64,000 nt of DNA. Source: Ruminiclostridium josui JCM 17888. Its GTDB lineage: Bacteria > Bacillota > Clostridia > Acetivibrionales > DSM-1351. Shown piece by piece: positions 8,371 through 16,718 of this stretch (the first letter of the stretch is position 1; every line of letters starts with the position of its first letter). The notes beneath the pieces are model-generated. The model searched no databases. It saw only the letters and a program-made list of their open reading frames with translations, and had not been told where the DNA came from. The translations under genes and the position numbers were made by a program. The stretch lies in NCBI RefSeq assembly GCF_000526495.1, contig NZ_JAGE01000001.1, forward strand, positions 2,012,501 through 2,076,500, written 5' to 3'.

Positions 8371-10509
8371 ATGGAAAAACCAAAATATTTGGACAAAAGC
8401 CTTTCTTTTAAGGAAAGAGCTGCCGATCTTGTATCAAGAATGACTTTAGAAGAAAAAGCTTCACAACTTAGGTATGACGCACAGCCTGTAGAAAGACTGG
8501 GAATTCCCAGATATAATTGGTGGAACGAGGCTCTCCATGGAGTTGCAAGAGCAGGTATTGCAACAGTATTTCCACAAGCAATAGGAATGGCTGCAATATT
8601 TGATGATGAATTTCTTGAGAAAATTGCAGACGTAATTGCAACGGAAGGAAGAGCTAAATACAACGAAAGCAGAAAAAAAGGTGACAGGGATATATACAAA
8701 GGTATAACCTTTTGGTCGCCAAATGTAAATATATTTAGGGACCCAAGATGGGGTAGAGGACATGAAACTTACGGAGAGGATCCATATCTCACATCCAGAC
8801 TTGGAGTTGCATTTGTAAAAGGTTTGCAGGGGGATGGGAAATATCTTAAAGCAGCTGCCTGTGCAAAACATTTTGCGGTTCACAGCGGACCGGAGGATGA
8901 TAGACATCACTTTAATGCGGTTGTTTCGCAAAAAGATTTGTATGAAACCTATTTGCCGGCTTTTGAAGCTCTAGTTAAAGAAGCAAAAGTAGAATCGGTA
9001 ATGGGAGCTTATAACAGAACCAACGGAGAACCTTGCAACGGAAGCAAAACCCTATTAAAGGATATTTTAAGAGACCAATGGGGCTTCGATGGACACGTTG
9101 TTTCAGACTGTTGGGCAATAAAGGATTTCCATGAAGGTCACGGAGTTACCAAAACACCAACTGAATCTGTGGCACTTGCATTACAGAGTGGTTGTGACCT
9201 TAACTGCGGAAATATGTATCTTCTTATTCTTCTTGCCCTTAAAGAAGGCAAAATTACTGAGGAGGATATTGACCGTGCAGCTATCAGACTTATGACAACC
9301 AGAATGAAGCTGGGTATGTTTGATGACGACTGTGAGTTTGATAAGATTCCTTATGAAGTAAATGACTCCGTGGAGCACAACAAACTATCACTTGAAGCTG
9401 CAAAAAAATCAATGGTATTACTTAAAAATGACGGATTATTGCCATTGGACAGCAATAAAATCAAAAATATAGCTGTTATCGGTCCGAATGCAGACAACAG
9501 TTTAGCTCTTAGGGCCAACTACAGCGGAACTCCGTCTCAAAGCATCACTATACTTGACGGTATACGTAAAAGGGTCTCCGAGGATACACGGGTATGGTAT
9601 TCTGTGGGGAGTCATCTTTTCATGAACAGAGAAGAGGATCTTGCTCAGCCTGATGACAGACTTCAAGAGGCTGTTTCTATGGCGGAGAGAAGTGATGTAG
9701 TCATTCTGTGTCTCGGACTTGATGCTTCAATTGAAGGAGAACAGAATGATCAGGGTACTGTAATACTGGATGCAGGAGGAGACAAGGCTGATCTCAATCT
9801 TCCTGAATCCCAAAGAAAACTGCTTAATGCGGTTCTGGCAACAGGTAAACCTACTATTGTAGCATTGCTTTCCGGAAGCGCTTTGTCAATTGGTGAAGCA
9901 GCCGATAAGGCAGCTGCCATAGTTCAGTGCTGGTATCCGGGTTCAATGGGCGGCCTTGCATTTGCAGAAATGATATTCGGAGATTATTCTCCTGCCGGAA
10001 GACTTCCTGTTACTTTCTATAAATCAACAGAAGAACTTCCTCCATTTAAAGACTACTCTATGGAGAACAGAACCTACAAGTTTATGAAAGGTGATGCCTT
10101 GTATCCTTTCGGATTTGGCTTATCTTATACAAGTTTTGAATACTCCAATATAGTGTGTCCTCGGACTGTAAACAATGGAGAGAACCTTTCTGTATCAGTA
10201 GATGTTCAGAATACAGGAAGTGTTGATTCGGATGAAGTTGTACAGGTGTATATAAAAGATATGGAAGCTTCGGTGAGAGTTCCTAAACACAGTCTTTGTG
10301 GCTTTAAACGAATACACTTAAAGAGCGGAGAAAAGAAGACCGTGACTTTTGAAATTGATTCAAAAGCAATGACCATAGTTGACGAAGAAGGAAAACGTTA
10401 TATCGAAAATGGTGAATTCACTTTGTATGTTGGCGGAACGCAGCCAGATAAGGTCAGTGAAAGATTATCAGGTAAGAAGCCGTTGGAAGTAATATTTAAC
10501 GTTAAGTAG
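8371..10509 (+). CDS. Glycoside hydrolase family 3 (beta-xylosidase / beta-glucosidase type)
   Basis: Cytoplasmic (no signal peptide) 712-residue exo-glycosidase. Order: GH3 N-terminal barrel with YNWWNEALHGVARAG, then FRDPRWGRGHETYGEDP, KHFAVHSGPE and the nucleophile segment VVSDCWAI; GH3 C-terminal domain from about residue 350; fibronectin III-like domain from about 600. An SDC rather than SDW nucleophile context and the NWW substrate loop are common in beta-xylosidases. It would hydrolyse the oligosaccharide imported by the upstream transporter. The ATG has TGGAGGT upstream. Exact substrate cannot be fixed from sequence. Confidence 0.9.
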   Translation: MEKPKYLDKSLSFKERAADLVSRMTLEEKASQLRYDAQPVERLGIPRYNWWNEALHGVARAGIATVFPQAIGMAAIFDDEFLEKIADVIATEGRAKYNESRKKGDRDIYKGITFWSPNVNIFRDPRWGRGHETYGEDPYLTSRLGVAFVKGLQGDGKYLKAAACAKHFAVHSGPEDDRHHFNAVVSQKDLYETYLPAFEALVKEAKVESVMGAYNRTNGEPCNGSKTLLKDILRDQWGFDGHVVSDCWAIKDFHEGHGVTKTPTESVALALQSGCDLNCGNMYLLILLALKEGKITEEDIDRAAIRLMTTRMKLGMFDDDCEFDKIPYEVNDSVEHNKLSLEAAKKSMVLLKNDGLLPLDSNKIKNIAVIGPNADNSLALRANYSGTPSQSITILDGIRKRVSEDTRVWYSVGSHLFMNREEDLAQPDDRLQEAVSMAERSDVVILCLGLDASIEGEQNDQGTVILDAGGDKADLNLPESQRKLLNAVLATGKPTIVALLSGSALSIGEAADKAAAIVQCWYPGSMGGLAFAEMIFGDYSPAGRLPVTFYKSTEELPPFKDYSMENRTYKFMKGDALYPFGFGLSYTSFEYSNIVCPRTVNNGENLSVSVDVQNTGSVDSDEVVQVYIKDMEASVRVPKHSLCGFKRIHLKSGEKKTVTFEIDSKAMTIVDEEGKRYIENGEFTLYVGGTQPDKVSERLSGKKPLEVIFNVK

Positions 10510-10544
10510 TTTTGCTATAAATTTATAATATGGGAAATTTTTTC

Positions 10545-10597
10545 AGTACACCTCTATATGATGGATAAAAAGTCCAACTTGTAGAGGTGTACTTTTT
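10545..10597 (+). terminator. Terminator of the sugar operon
   Basis: AGTACACCTCTA (10545-10556) pairs with TAGAGGTGTACT (10582-10593) and runs into TTTTT. Confidence 0.9.
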
Positions 10598-10882
10598 ATG
10601 AGTAAGTTTATATTTTACTATGGATTACATAAAAAGGTTACTTTATATTTTATATAAATTTTTTGGTATTATTTTCTTTGATTTAAATAATTTACCTGAA
10701 TTTAGAAAAAGTATATAATTGGTTTTATTAATACAAAAGTAGGCAATACTGAAGCAAATCCAAAGAGTGTTTAATTGCTGATTAGCTATGTTAAATACTT
10801 ATTGGCAGTATAATCTGATTACATGTAGCTTTCCGGTATGCCAACTGATAGGCGAGACTGAGTAAAAGGACGGTAAATTGGG
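10598..10882 (+). promoter_or_regulatory. Leader region of the loaP-like gene
   Basis: A long AT-rich tract is followed by a more GC-rich stretch from about 10739. A possible structured leader contains TTGGCA (10802-10807) pairing with TGCCAA (10839-10844). It does not match a riboswitch consensus I know. Putative promoter sequences lie around 10705-10720 (TATAAT at 10714) but the -35 is poor. Confidence 0.35.
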
Positions 10883-11404
10883 ATGTACTGGTATATACTA
10901 TTTGTTAAATCTGGTAAGGAATATCGAGTACAGCAATATATGAATAAAATAGCTGATAATGAAATGGCTAATCCATTTATTCCATTGCATGAATTTCTTT
11001 TTAAAATGTCAGGGGTAGTAAAAAGAGAACTAAAACCTTTATTCCCTGGATATGTTTTTATTGAGTCTAGGATGCCAGGGTATGAGTTCCTTAAAAATAT
11101 GAGCAATCGAATACATTTATCAAGTGATATAGTTGGAATATTAAAATATTCCGATAATGAGATAGAAGTCAGGGAATCTGAAAAACAGATGCTGCTTGAT
11201 TTATGTAATAACCAACGTTGTATCGAATCATCAAGGGGATTTATAAAGGGAGATAAAGTACATATAATGAGCGGACCTCTTAAGGGCAGGGAAAGTATAA
11301 TAAGAAAAATTAATAGACATAAAAGGCAAGCTTTGATAGAGATGGAATTAATGGGAGACAAAAGAAATGTAACCGTAGCACTGGAAATCGTAGAAAAGAT
11401 ATAA
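10883..11404 (+). CDS. loaP: NusG-family processive antiterminator (LoaP type)
   Basis: A specialised NusG paralogue of 173 residues. An NGN domain fills about residues 1-105 (starting MYWYILFVKSGKE, with LKPLFPGYVFIES), and a KOW domain about 122-173 contains KGDKVHIMSGPLKG. LoaP proteins bind RNA polymerase and an RNA hairpin in the leader of long, usually biosynthetic or polysaccharide, operons to suppress termination. Here only a MetRS-like gene and a tiny gene follow, which is unusual. Housekeeping NusG is excluded by the missing secE/rplK neighbourhood and the diverged sequence. The function as antiterminator is inferred from family. Confidence 0.8.
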   Translation: MYWYILFVKSGKEYRVQQYMNKIADNEMANPFIPLHEFLFKMSGVVKRELKPLFPGYVFIESRMPGYEFLKNMSNRIHLSSDIVGILKYSDNEIEVRESEKQMLLDLCNNQRCIESSRGFIKGDKVHIMSGPLKGRESIIRKINRHKRQALIEMELMGDKRNVTVALEIVEKI

Positions 11405-11463
11405 AGATTTTACTAGTTTTTATGTTTACTATCATTATACGTGGCGGATTTATGGCAATAATA

Positions 11464-11559
11464 AATTGTATCAATTAAGGTTAGTAACCTGTAAATGCTT
11501 ATAACCATGAGGTTGAACGACATTATTAGTTTACAGGGCAGATAAATAGTGATACAATT
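11464..11559 (+). ncRNA. Nested structured leader RNA between loaP and the MetRS-like gene
   Basis: Three concentric inverted repeats: AATTGTATC (11464-11472) with GATACAATT (11551-11559); inside it CCTGTAAA (11488-11495) with TTTACAGG (11530-11537); inside that AACC (11503-11506) with GGTT (11511-11514). An alternative hairpin GGTTAGTAACC (11479-11489) would compete with the middle helix. It lies in the 219-base gap after loaP, where a LoaP target or attenuator would be expected. It lacks the T-box core motif. Confidence 0.6.
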
Positions 11560-11623
11560 AGCTAAAAATAAACAGATAAATGTAATCTGTCACAAATTAT
11601 GGTATTAAGGAGATTTCTATTGT

Positions 11624-13660
11624 ATGAATGATCAGAAAGGAAAAAGTACTAATTCAATAGATGAATTTGACATAACAAATTCAAGACCCAAGTTCCCTAA
11701 ACGTGCTATCGTAACCGCTGGAATGCCATATGGAAATAAAGAACTTCACTTAGGACATATTGGTGGAGTTTTTGTACATGCTGATACCTATGCACGTTTT
11801 CTTAAAGACCGCATCGGAAAAGAAAATGTAATCTTTGTGTCGGGTACTGATTGCTATGGCTCTCCTATATTGGAATATTATCGTAAGTTGGTTGATAGCG
11901 GCGATTTTGATGGGACTATAGATGAATTTGTTACTTATAATCATAAAAAGCAAAAAGAAGTACTTGATGCATATCAAATCGACATAAGTATTTTTGCAGC
12001 CTCAGCCTTAGGGCGTGCGGCCGAAATTCATAAAAAAGTTTCTTCTGATTTTATTAATAATCTGTATTCAAACGGACATCTTAAAAAGATAACTACATCA
12101 CAATTCTATGATACAGAGCTTGATGTTTTTCTTAATGGACGTCAGGTTGTAGGACAATGCCCTATTGCCGGATGTTCATCAGAACGCGGCTATGCAGATG
12201 AATGCGCATTGGGACATCAGTATATGCCTATAGATTTAATTAATCCTAAAAGTACCCTTTCAGGTAAAAAACCTGAAATGAGGGATGTAACCAATTGGTA
12301 CTTTGAGCTTGACGAATTTCATGATTTACTGACCCAGTGGGTAAGCCAGTTAGAGAAGGACCCAAGCTCTAGAAAATTTGTTATTAAAAGCATTGGAGAG
12401 TTTTTGGAGCCACCTGCTATATACGTAAAGAGAGATCAGATGGAAGTAGTTGAGTCTATAAAGGATAAGCTTCCTGGATATGAATTGAGAGATGAAAAAA
12501 ATAAGTCATCTGTACTTATGGTGTTTAAAAATCTTTCAGAGAGAGAAGCAGCGTGTTTGGTACTTGCTGAAAACGGTGTCCGTTTCCGTACTGGAAAAAC
12601 CCTTGTGCCGTTCAGATTGACGGGTAATGTCCCTTGGGGAGTTCCTTCGCCTGTATTAGAGGATATGAAGGATTTAACCATATGGGTTTGGCCGGAATCT
12701 CTTTGGGCTCCTATATCTTTTACAATGACATATCTGGAGCAACAGGAGAAAGCTTCAAATGCATGGAAAGATTGGTGGTGTTCTAAAGAAGCGCAGGTAT
12801 ATCAGTTTATAGGGGAAGATAATATATATTTCTATGGCCCGGTAGAAATGGCTATGTTTATGGGAAGTCAGGGCAAAGAGGTATCTGTAAATCCGCCGGA
12901 AGGCGAGCTGCAGCTGCCAAAACTGATATGTAATAACCATGTATTGTTTTTAAATAAAAAAGCCAGCAGCAGCAGTGCAATCAAGCCACCAAAGGCCGAT
13001 GAATTACTTAATCACTATACATTTGAGCAATTAAGGGCCCATTTCTTAAGTCTTGGATTAGGAATTAAAAGTGTAGGTTTCCAGCCTAAACCATTCAATC
13101 CTAATGCCAATGAAAAGGACAGTGACCCTGTTTTAAAAGAAGGAAACCTGCTCTCAAATGTATTTAACAGGGCAGTAAGATCTTGCTTCTATACTGCTCA
13201 GAAGTATTATGACGGTAAAGTCCCTGTTGCAGATATAAGCAGTGAGATTCTAGAGGAATCAAAAAAGACCATACTTGAATATGAAAGATTGATGTTCAAA
13301 ACAGATTTTCATTTGGTTATGAGCCTTATGGACAGCTACATCAGAAATATTAATAAATACTGGTCAAAGTATATTAAGCAGGCAGAGCAGGATAATGATG
13401 ATGAGTTAAGAACAAAGGTATTGGTTGATTCTTTTCATATGGTGAGAACTGCAACTGTTCTTATGCATCCGATTGCACCAAAGGGAACAGAGATGATACT
13501 TGAATATCTTAACCTTGGTGAGGAATTCTGGAATTGGGAGCGTATATTTGATACTATTTATGATTTCATGGAGGATCCCGAAAATCATAAGCTGAGGTTC
13601 CTAGAACCAAGAGTTGATTTTTTTGAAAAGCATCCAAGTCAAATACAAGAAAAAAAGTAA
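11624..13660 (+). CDS. Divergent methionyl-tRNA synthetase-like protein
   Basis: Class I synthetase of the MetRS type, 678 residues. The HIGH motif is kept as HLGH (residues 42-45), the connective domain has CPIAGC plus YADEC but the fourth Zn ligand appears lost (ALGH), and the MetRS motif WGVPSP is present. The KMSKS loop, however, reads KKASSSS at about 445-451, so both catalytic lysines of the usual motif cannot be aligned. There is also an insertion of about 60 residues (near 270-330) in the connective region. It lacks the C-terminal tRNA-binding domain of the main bacterial enzyme. It may be a paralogue with altered or lost tRNA charging. The ATG follows AAGGAGAT. Confidence 0.8.
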   Translation: MNDQKGKSTNSIDEFDITNSRPKFPKRAIVTAGMPYGNKELHLGHIGGVFVHADTYARFLKDRIGKENVIFVSGTDCYGSPILEYYRKLVDSGDFDGTIDEFVTYNHKKQKEVLDAYQIDISIFAASALGRAAEIHKKVSSDFINNLYSNGHLKKITTSQFYDTELDVFLNGRQVVGQCPIAGCSSERGYADECALGHQYMPIDLINPKSTLSGKKPEMRDVTNWYFELDEFHDLLTQWVSQLEKDPSSRKFVIKSIGEFLEPPAIYVKRDQMEVVESIKDKLPGYELRDEKNKSSVLMVFKNLSEREAACLVLAENGVRFRTGKTLVPFRLTGNVPWGVPSPVLEDMKDLTIWVWPESLWAPISFTMTYLEQQEKASNAWKDWWCSKEAQVYQFIGEDNIYFYGPVEMAMFMGSQGKEVSVNPPEGELQLPKLICNNHVLFLNKKASSSSAIKPPKADELLNHYTFEQLRAHFLSLGLGIKSVGFQPKPFNPNANEKDSDPVLKEGNLLSNVFNRAVRSCFYTAQKYYDGKVPVADISSEILEESKKTILEYERLMFKTDFHLVMSLMDSYIRNINKYWSKYIKQAEQDNDDELRTKVLVDSFHMVRTATVLMHPIAPKGTEMILEYLNLGEEFWNWERIFDTIYDFMEDPENHKLRFLEPRVDFFEKHPSQIQEKK

Positions 13661-13734
13661 TTTAAGAATAATTTTTTATGGAACCTGTCACAATAAAAAC
13701 GAAAATACAATATAATTTTCGGAGGCAAAAGATA

Positions 13735-13845
13735 ATGTCAAAAAAACAACAGCCTGATCAAAGGAAGGCAAGAGTTAAGACAAGTGCCGGACAGGTTCCT
13801 AATCCTGGTCAAAAGACCAACAAAGAAGTTACTACTCCAAAGTAA
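13735..13845 (+). CDS. Small Lys/Gln/Pro-rich protein of 36 residues
   Basis: A short reading frame with a strong ribosome site GGAGG 9 bases before its ATG, running from MSKKQQPDQRKARVK to KEVTTPK. It is strongly basic, has no signal sequence and no Cys. It lies 75 bases after the MetRS-like gene and immediately before a strong terminator, so it probably closes the same transcript. I do not recognise a family. It could be a small nucleic-acid or ribosome-binding protein, or a substrate of the neighbouring enzyme; both are speculation. Confidence 0.6.
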   Translation: MSKKQQPDQRKARVKTSAGQVPNPGQKTNKEVTTPK

Positions 13846-13856
13846 ATTTTAAATTT

Positions 13857-13896
13857 AAAAAAGGCAAAACCAGCAATTCGCTGGTTTTGCCTTTTT
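13857..13896 (+). terminator. Strong rho-independent terminator
   Basis: AAAAAGGCAAAACCAGC pairs fully with GCTGGTTTTGCCTTTTT across a short loop; closes the loaP / MetRS-like / small-protein region. Confidence 0.95.
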
Positions 13897-14000
13897 CACT
13901 TCCTGCAAAAATATCTGAAATAATTACCACCAGACATTTTATGGTTTAAATCCATATTGAAACATAAAAAAGTTTATTTTAAAGAATACTGTAAATGAGC

Positions 14001-14028
14001 TTGATAATAGTAATAAATATGATACAAT
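14001..14028 (+). promoter_or_regulatory. Sigma-A promoter of the NCS2 permease gene
   Basis: TTGATA (14001-14006), 16-base spacer, TACAAT (14023-14028). It leaves a leader of about 100 bases. I searched this leader for the purine riboswitch core and did not find it. Confidence 0.6.
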
Positions 14029-14132
14029 ATTCCTGTATTTTTGACAAATTTATTCAAAATACGTCATAAAATTACCCTGTTTTTGAAAGTACTGGTAATA
14101 GCTATGACGATATGATTTCAGGAGGGGAAACA

Positions 14133-15563
14133 ATGAGTTTTTTTGAAAGGCAATTCAAACTAAAAGAGAGTGGGACCAATGTTGCAACTGAAGCAATGGC
14201 TGGATTCACTACCTTTTTTACAATGGCTTATATCATTTTTGTAAACCCTACTATTCTGGGGCAGACGGGTATTCCTAAAGGTGGGGTATATGTTGCAACA
14301 ATACTTGCAGCAGTTGTAGGAACACTTATTATGGGCTTATTTGCTAATGTTCCTTATGCGCAAGCTCCAGGTATGGGATTAAATGCATTTTTTACTTTTA
14401 CAGTTGTATTCGGTTTGAACTATACTTGGCAGCAGGCTTTGGCAATGGTGTTTATCTGCGGTGTCATAAACATAATTATTACGGTAACTCAGGTAAGAAA
14501 GTTGATTATTAAGGCTATTCCTGAATCCCTTCAGTTAGCTATAGGCGGTGGTATTGGATTATTTATCGCTTATATAGGTTTCAAAAGTGCAGGATTTATA
14601 AAATTTACATCTGAAGGCAAGTCTTATGCACCACTTCAAATTTTAGGAGATGACCCAACTTCCGCTACGGTGGTGGCTGATGGTGCAAATGTAGTTCCGG
14701 CTTTTGTGAATTTCACAAGTCCGGTTGCCCAGGTAGCACTGATAGGTCTTGTAATAACAGCTGTTTTAATGATTCTTAAATTAAAAGGTGCAATACTTAT
14801 AGGTATAATTGCATCTACTATAATCGGTATTCCATTAAATGTTACAGACATTTCAATGTCTTCTTCATACAATTTAGCTGACGTTACCCAGACGGCATTT
14901 AAAATGGACTTTGTAGGTCTGTTCAATGACCCTGGGAAGTTGGCCCTTGTTTTGGTAACAATTCTTGCATTCAGCTTATCAGATACATTTGATACAATAG
15001 GAACTTTCATCGGGACAGGCCGTAAAAGTGGTATATTCGATGACAAGGATGAAGCTGAGCTGTTTGCAGGAAAAGGCTTTAAGTCTAAAATGGATAAGGC
15101 ACTGTTTGCAGATGCTATTGCTACATCAATTGGTGCATTATTTGGTACATCAAACACAACAACATATGTTGAAAGTGCAGCTGGTATAGGCGCTGGAGGA
15201 AGAACAGGTCTTACATCGGTATTTACTGCCATACTTTTTGCTTTGTGTCTGCTGTTTGCACCTATTGCAGGAGTAATTCCGGCTGCTGCTACGGCACCGG
15301 CGTTAATAATTGTTGGGGTACTGATGATGGGAAGCTTTGCAAAAATAAAATGGGATGACTTTGAAGAGGCTTTGCCGGCATTCTTTACAGCAGCATTAAT
15401 GCCGTTTGCATACAGTATATCAAGCGGTATCGCTTCTGGATTTATTATGTATGTAGTTGTAAAGATATTTAAAGGAAAAGCAAAGTCTGTACACCCTGTC
15501 ATGTACATTGTAACGGTATTATTTTTAGTAAATTATTTATTAACTGCATTGCTTAAACTTTAG
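14133..15563 (+). CDS. NCS2 family purine permease (guanine/hypoxanthine type)
   Basis: Inner-membrane nucleobase:H+ symporter with about 12-14 hydrophobic segments. Family features are MAGFTTFFTMAYIIFVNP near the start, APGMGLNAFFTFTVV, FSLSDTFDTIGTFIG and SNTTTYVESAAGIGAGGRTGL, the last typical of the AzgA/PbuG branch. The ATG at 14133 follows CAGGAGGGG; an ATG seven codons upstream overlaps that site. It is a single-gene unit with its own promoter and terminator. Substrate is guanine/hypoxanthine or adenine by family. Confidence 0.9.
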   Translation: MSFFERQFKLKESGTNVATEAMAGFTTFFTMAYIIFVNPTILGQTGIPKGGVYVATILAAVVGTLIMGLFANVPYAQAPGMGLNAFFTFTVVFGLNYTWQQALAMVFICGVINIIITVTQVRKLIIKAIPESLQLAIGGGIGLFIAYIGFKSAGFIKFTSEGKSYAPLQILGDDPTSATVVADGANVVPAFVNFTSPVAQVALIGLVITAVLMILKLKGAILIGIIASTIIGIPLNVTDISMSSSYNLADVTQTAFKMDFVGLFNDPGKLALVLVTILAFSLSDTFDTIGTFIGTGRKSGIFDDKDEAELFAGKGFKSKMDKALFADAIATSIGALFGTSNTTTYVESAAGIGAGGRTGLTSVFTAILFALCLLFAPIAGVIPAAATAPALIIVGVLMMGSFAKIKWDDFEEALPAFFTAALMPFAYSISSGIASGFIMYVVVKIFKGKAKSVHPVMYIVTVLFLVNYLLTALLKL

Positions 15564-15583
15564 CATATTCCCCCATTTTACTT

Positions 15584-15637
15584 CCTTTGTATGGACAGTC
15601 GGATAAATAATACTGTTCATACAAGGGTAGTTTTTTT
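15584..15637 (+). terminator. Terminator after the NCS2 permease
   Basis: TTGTATGGACAGT pairs with ACTGTTCATACAA with one mismatch, followed by a run of seven T. Confidence 0.85.
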
Positions 15638-15699
15638 ATAAGCAATATTATAAAATATATAAATTAAAAATATATGGAAAATGGAAAGGAAACTCGTAT

Positions 15700-16659
15700 A
15701 TGCCGTTAATTGATATGCCATTGGCAGAACTAAAAAAGTATAATGGAATTAATCCGTGCCCGCCGGATTTTGACGAATACTGGGCTAAGGCAAAGGAAGA
15801 ACTGGAAACTGTTGACCCTCAGGTTGAACTTGTTCCGTCTAACTTTCAGGTACCTTTTGCAGAATGCTTTGACCTTTATTTTACAGGAGTAAGGGGAGCA
15901 AGGGTACATGCTAAATATTTACGCCCTAAAGGAGTAAATAAACCACATCCTGCTATACTGCAATTCCATGGGTATACAAGCAACAGTGGTGACTGGAATG
16001 ACAAATTGAATTTTGTTGCCATGGGGTACTCGGTTGCAGCTCTTGATGTTCGTGGTCAAGGAGGATACTCAGAGGATTCTGGATGTGTAAAGGGGGATAC
16101 TGTCCACGGTCATATAATAAGAGGACTGGATGATAACCCTGAAAATATGTTTTTCAGACATGTATTTCTTGATACGGCTCAACTGGCTAAAGTTGTAATG
16201 TCAATGCCAGAGGTCGACGAGAACCGAGTAGGGGCTATGGGATTTTCCCAAGGAGGAGCTTTGACTCTTGTCTGTGCATCATTAGAACCTCGTATTAAAA
16301 GACTTGCACCTGTATATCCATTCCTGTGCGACTACAAAAGGGTTTGGGAAATGGATTTAGCAAAGGATGCATATAGTGATATCAGAGATTACTTTAGACT
16401 CTTTGACCCCCTTCATGAGAGAGAAGATGAAGTCTTCGAGAAATTGGGGTATATAGATGTGCAATATCTTGTCAAACATATAAAAGGAGAGGTTCTTATG
16501 GGTGTGGGACTGATGGATAATATATGTCCGCCTTCAACACAGTTCTCAGCTTATAATAAAATTACTTCTAAAAAGCAGATGCTGATTTATCCTGATTACG
16601 GACATGAGAATATTCCTACAATTATGGATAAAATCTATCAGTTTATGCTGGAACTTTAA
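15700..16659 (+). CDS. Acetyl-xylan esterase / cephalosporin-C deacetylase (CE7)
   Basis: Cytoplasmic alpha/beta hydrolase of 319 residues that removes acetyl groups from short xylo-oligosaccharides. CE7 signatures are visible: the RGQGG motif, the nucleophile elbow GFSQGG, the Asp in GLMDNICPPS and the catalytic His in YGHE near the C-terminus, plus the HGYTSNSGDW oxyanion region. Length equals that of the hexameric CE7 enzymes. No signal peptide, in keeping with action on imported oligosaccharides like those handled by the operon at 5-10.5 kb. The spacing to an upstream purine rich tract (ATGGAAAGGAAA) supports the ATG. Confidence 0.92.
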   Translation: MPLIDMPLAELKKYNGINPCPPDFDEYWAKAKEELETVDPQVELVPSNFQVPFAECFDLYFTGVRGARVHAKYLRPKGVNKPHPAILQFHGYTSNSGDWNDKLNFVAMGYSVAALDVRGQGGYSEDSGCVKGDTVHGHIIRGLDDNPENMFFRHVFLDTAQLAKVVMSMPEVDENRVGAMGFSQGGALTLVCASLEPRIKRLAPVYPFLCDYKRVWEMDLAKDAYSDIRDYFRLFDPLHEREDEVFEKLGYIDVQYLVKHIKGEVLMGVGLMDNICPPSTQFSAYNKITSKKQMLIYPDYGHENIPTIMDKIYQFMLEL

Positions 16660-16664
16660 AATAG

Positions 16665-16712
16665 AGGCACCCGGCTGAGGTAAGTAAGAAATATCAGCCA
16701 GGTGCCTTATCT
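16665..16712. terminator. Bidirectional terminator between convergent genes
   Basis: AGGCACCCGGCTGA pairs with TCAGCCAGGTGCCT; it sits between the CE7 gene and the oppositely transcribed ATPase gene. Confidence 0.85.
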
Positions 16713-16718
16713 ATTATC

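Noticed and set aside
10739-10870. c-di-GMP-I riboswitch in the loaP leader
   Set aside because: A few segments look alike (AGGCAA, CCGGTA) but the conserved GNRA tetraloop/receptor and core are not there.
11405-11623. T-box riboswitch before the synthetase-like gene
   Set aside because: Neither the conserved T-box core nor an antiterminator bulge is present; the helices seen are of another kind.
14029-14132. Purine riboswitch ahead of the NCS2 permease
   Set aside because: The three-way junction core and the two conserved hairpin loops are absent from the leader.
14636-15508. Long antisense frame opposite the NCS2 permease gene
   Set aside because: Low-complexity composition, no ribosome site, and the sense frame is a clear conserved transporter; similar long antisense frames opposite other membrane and ABC genes were dropped for the same reason.
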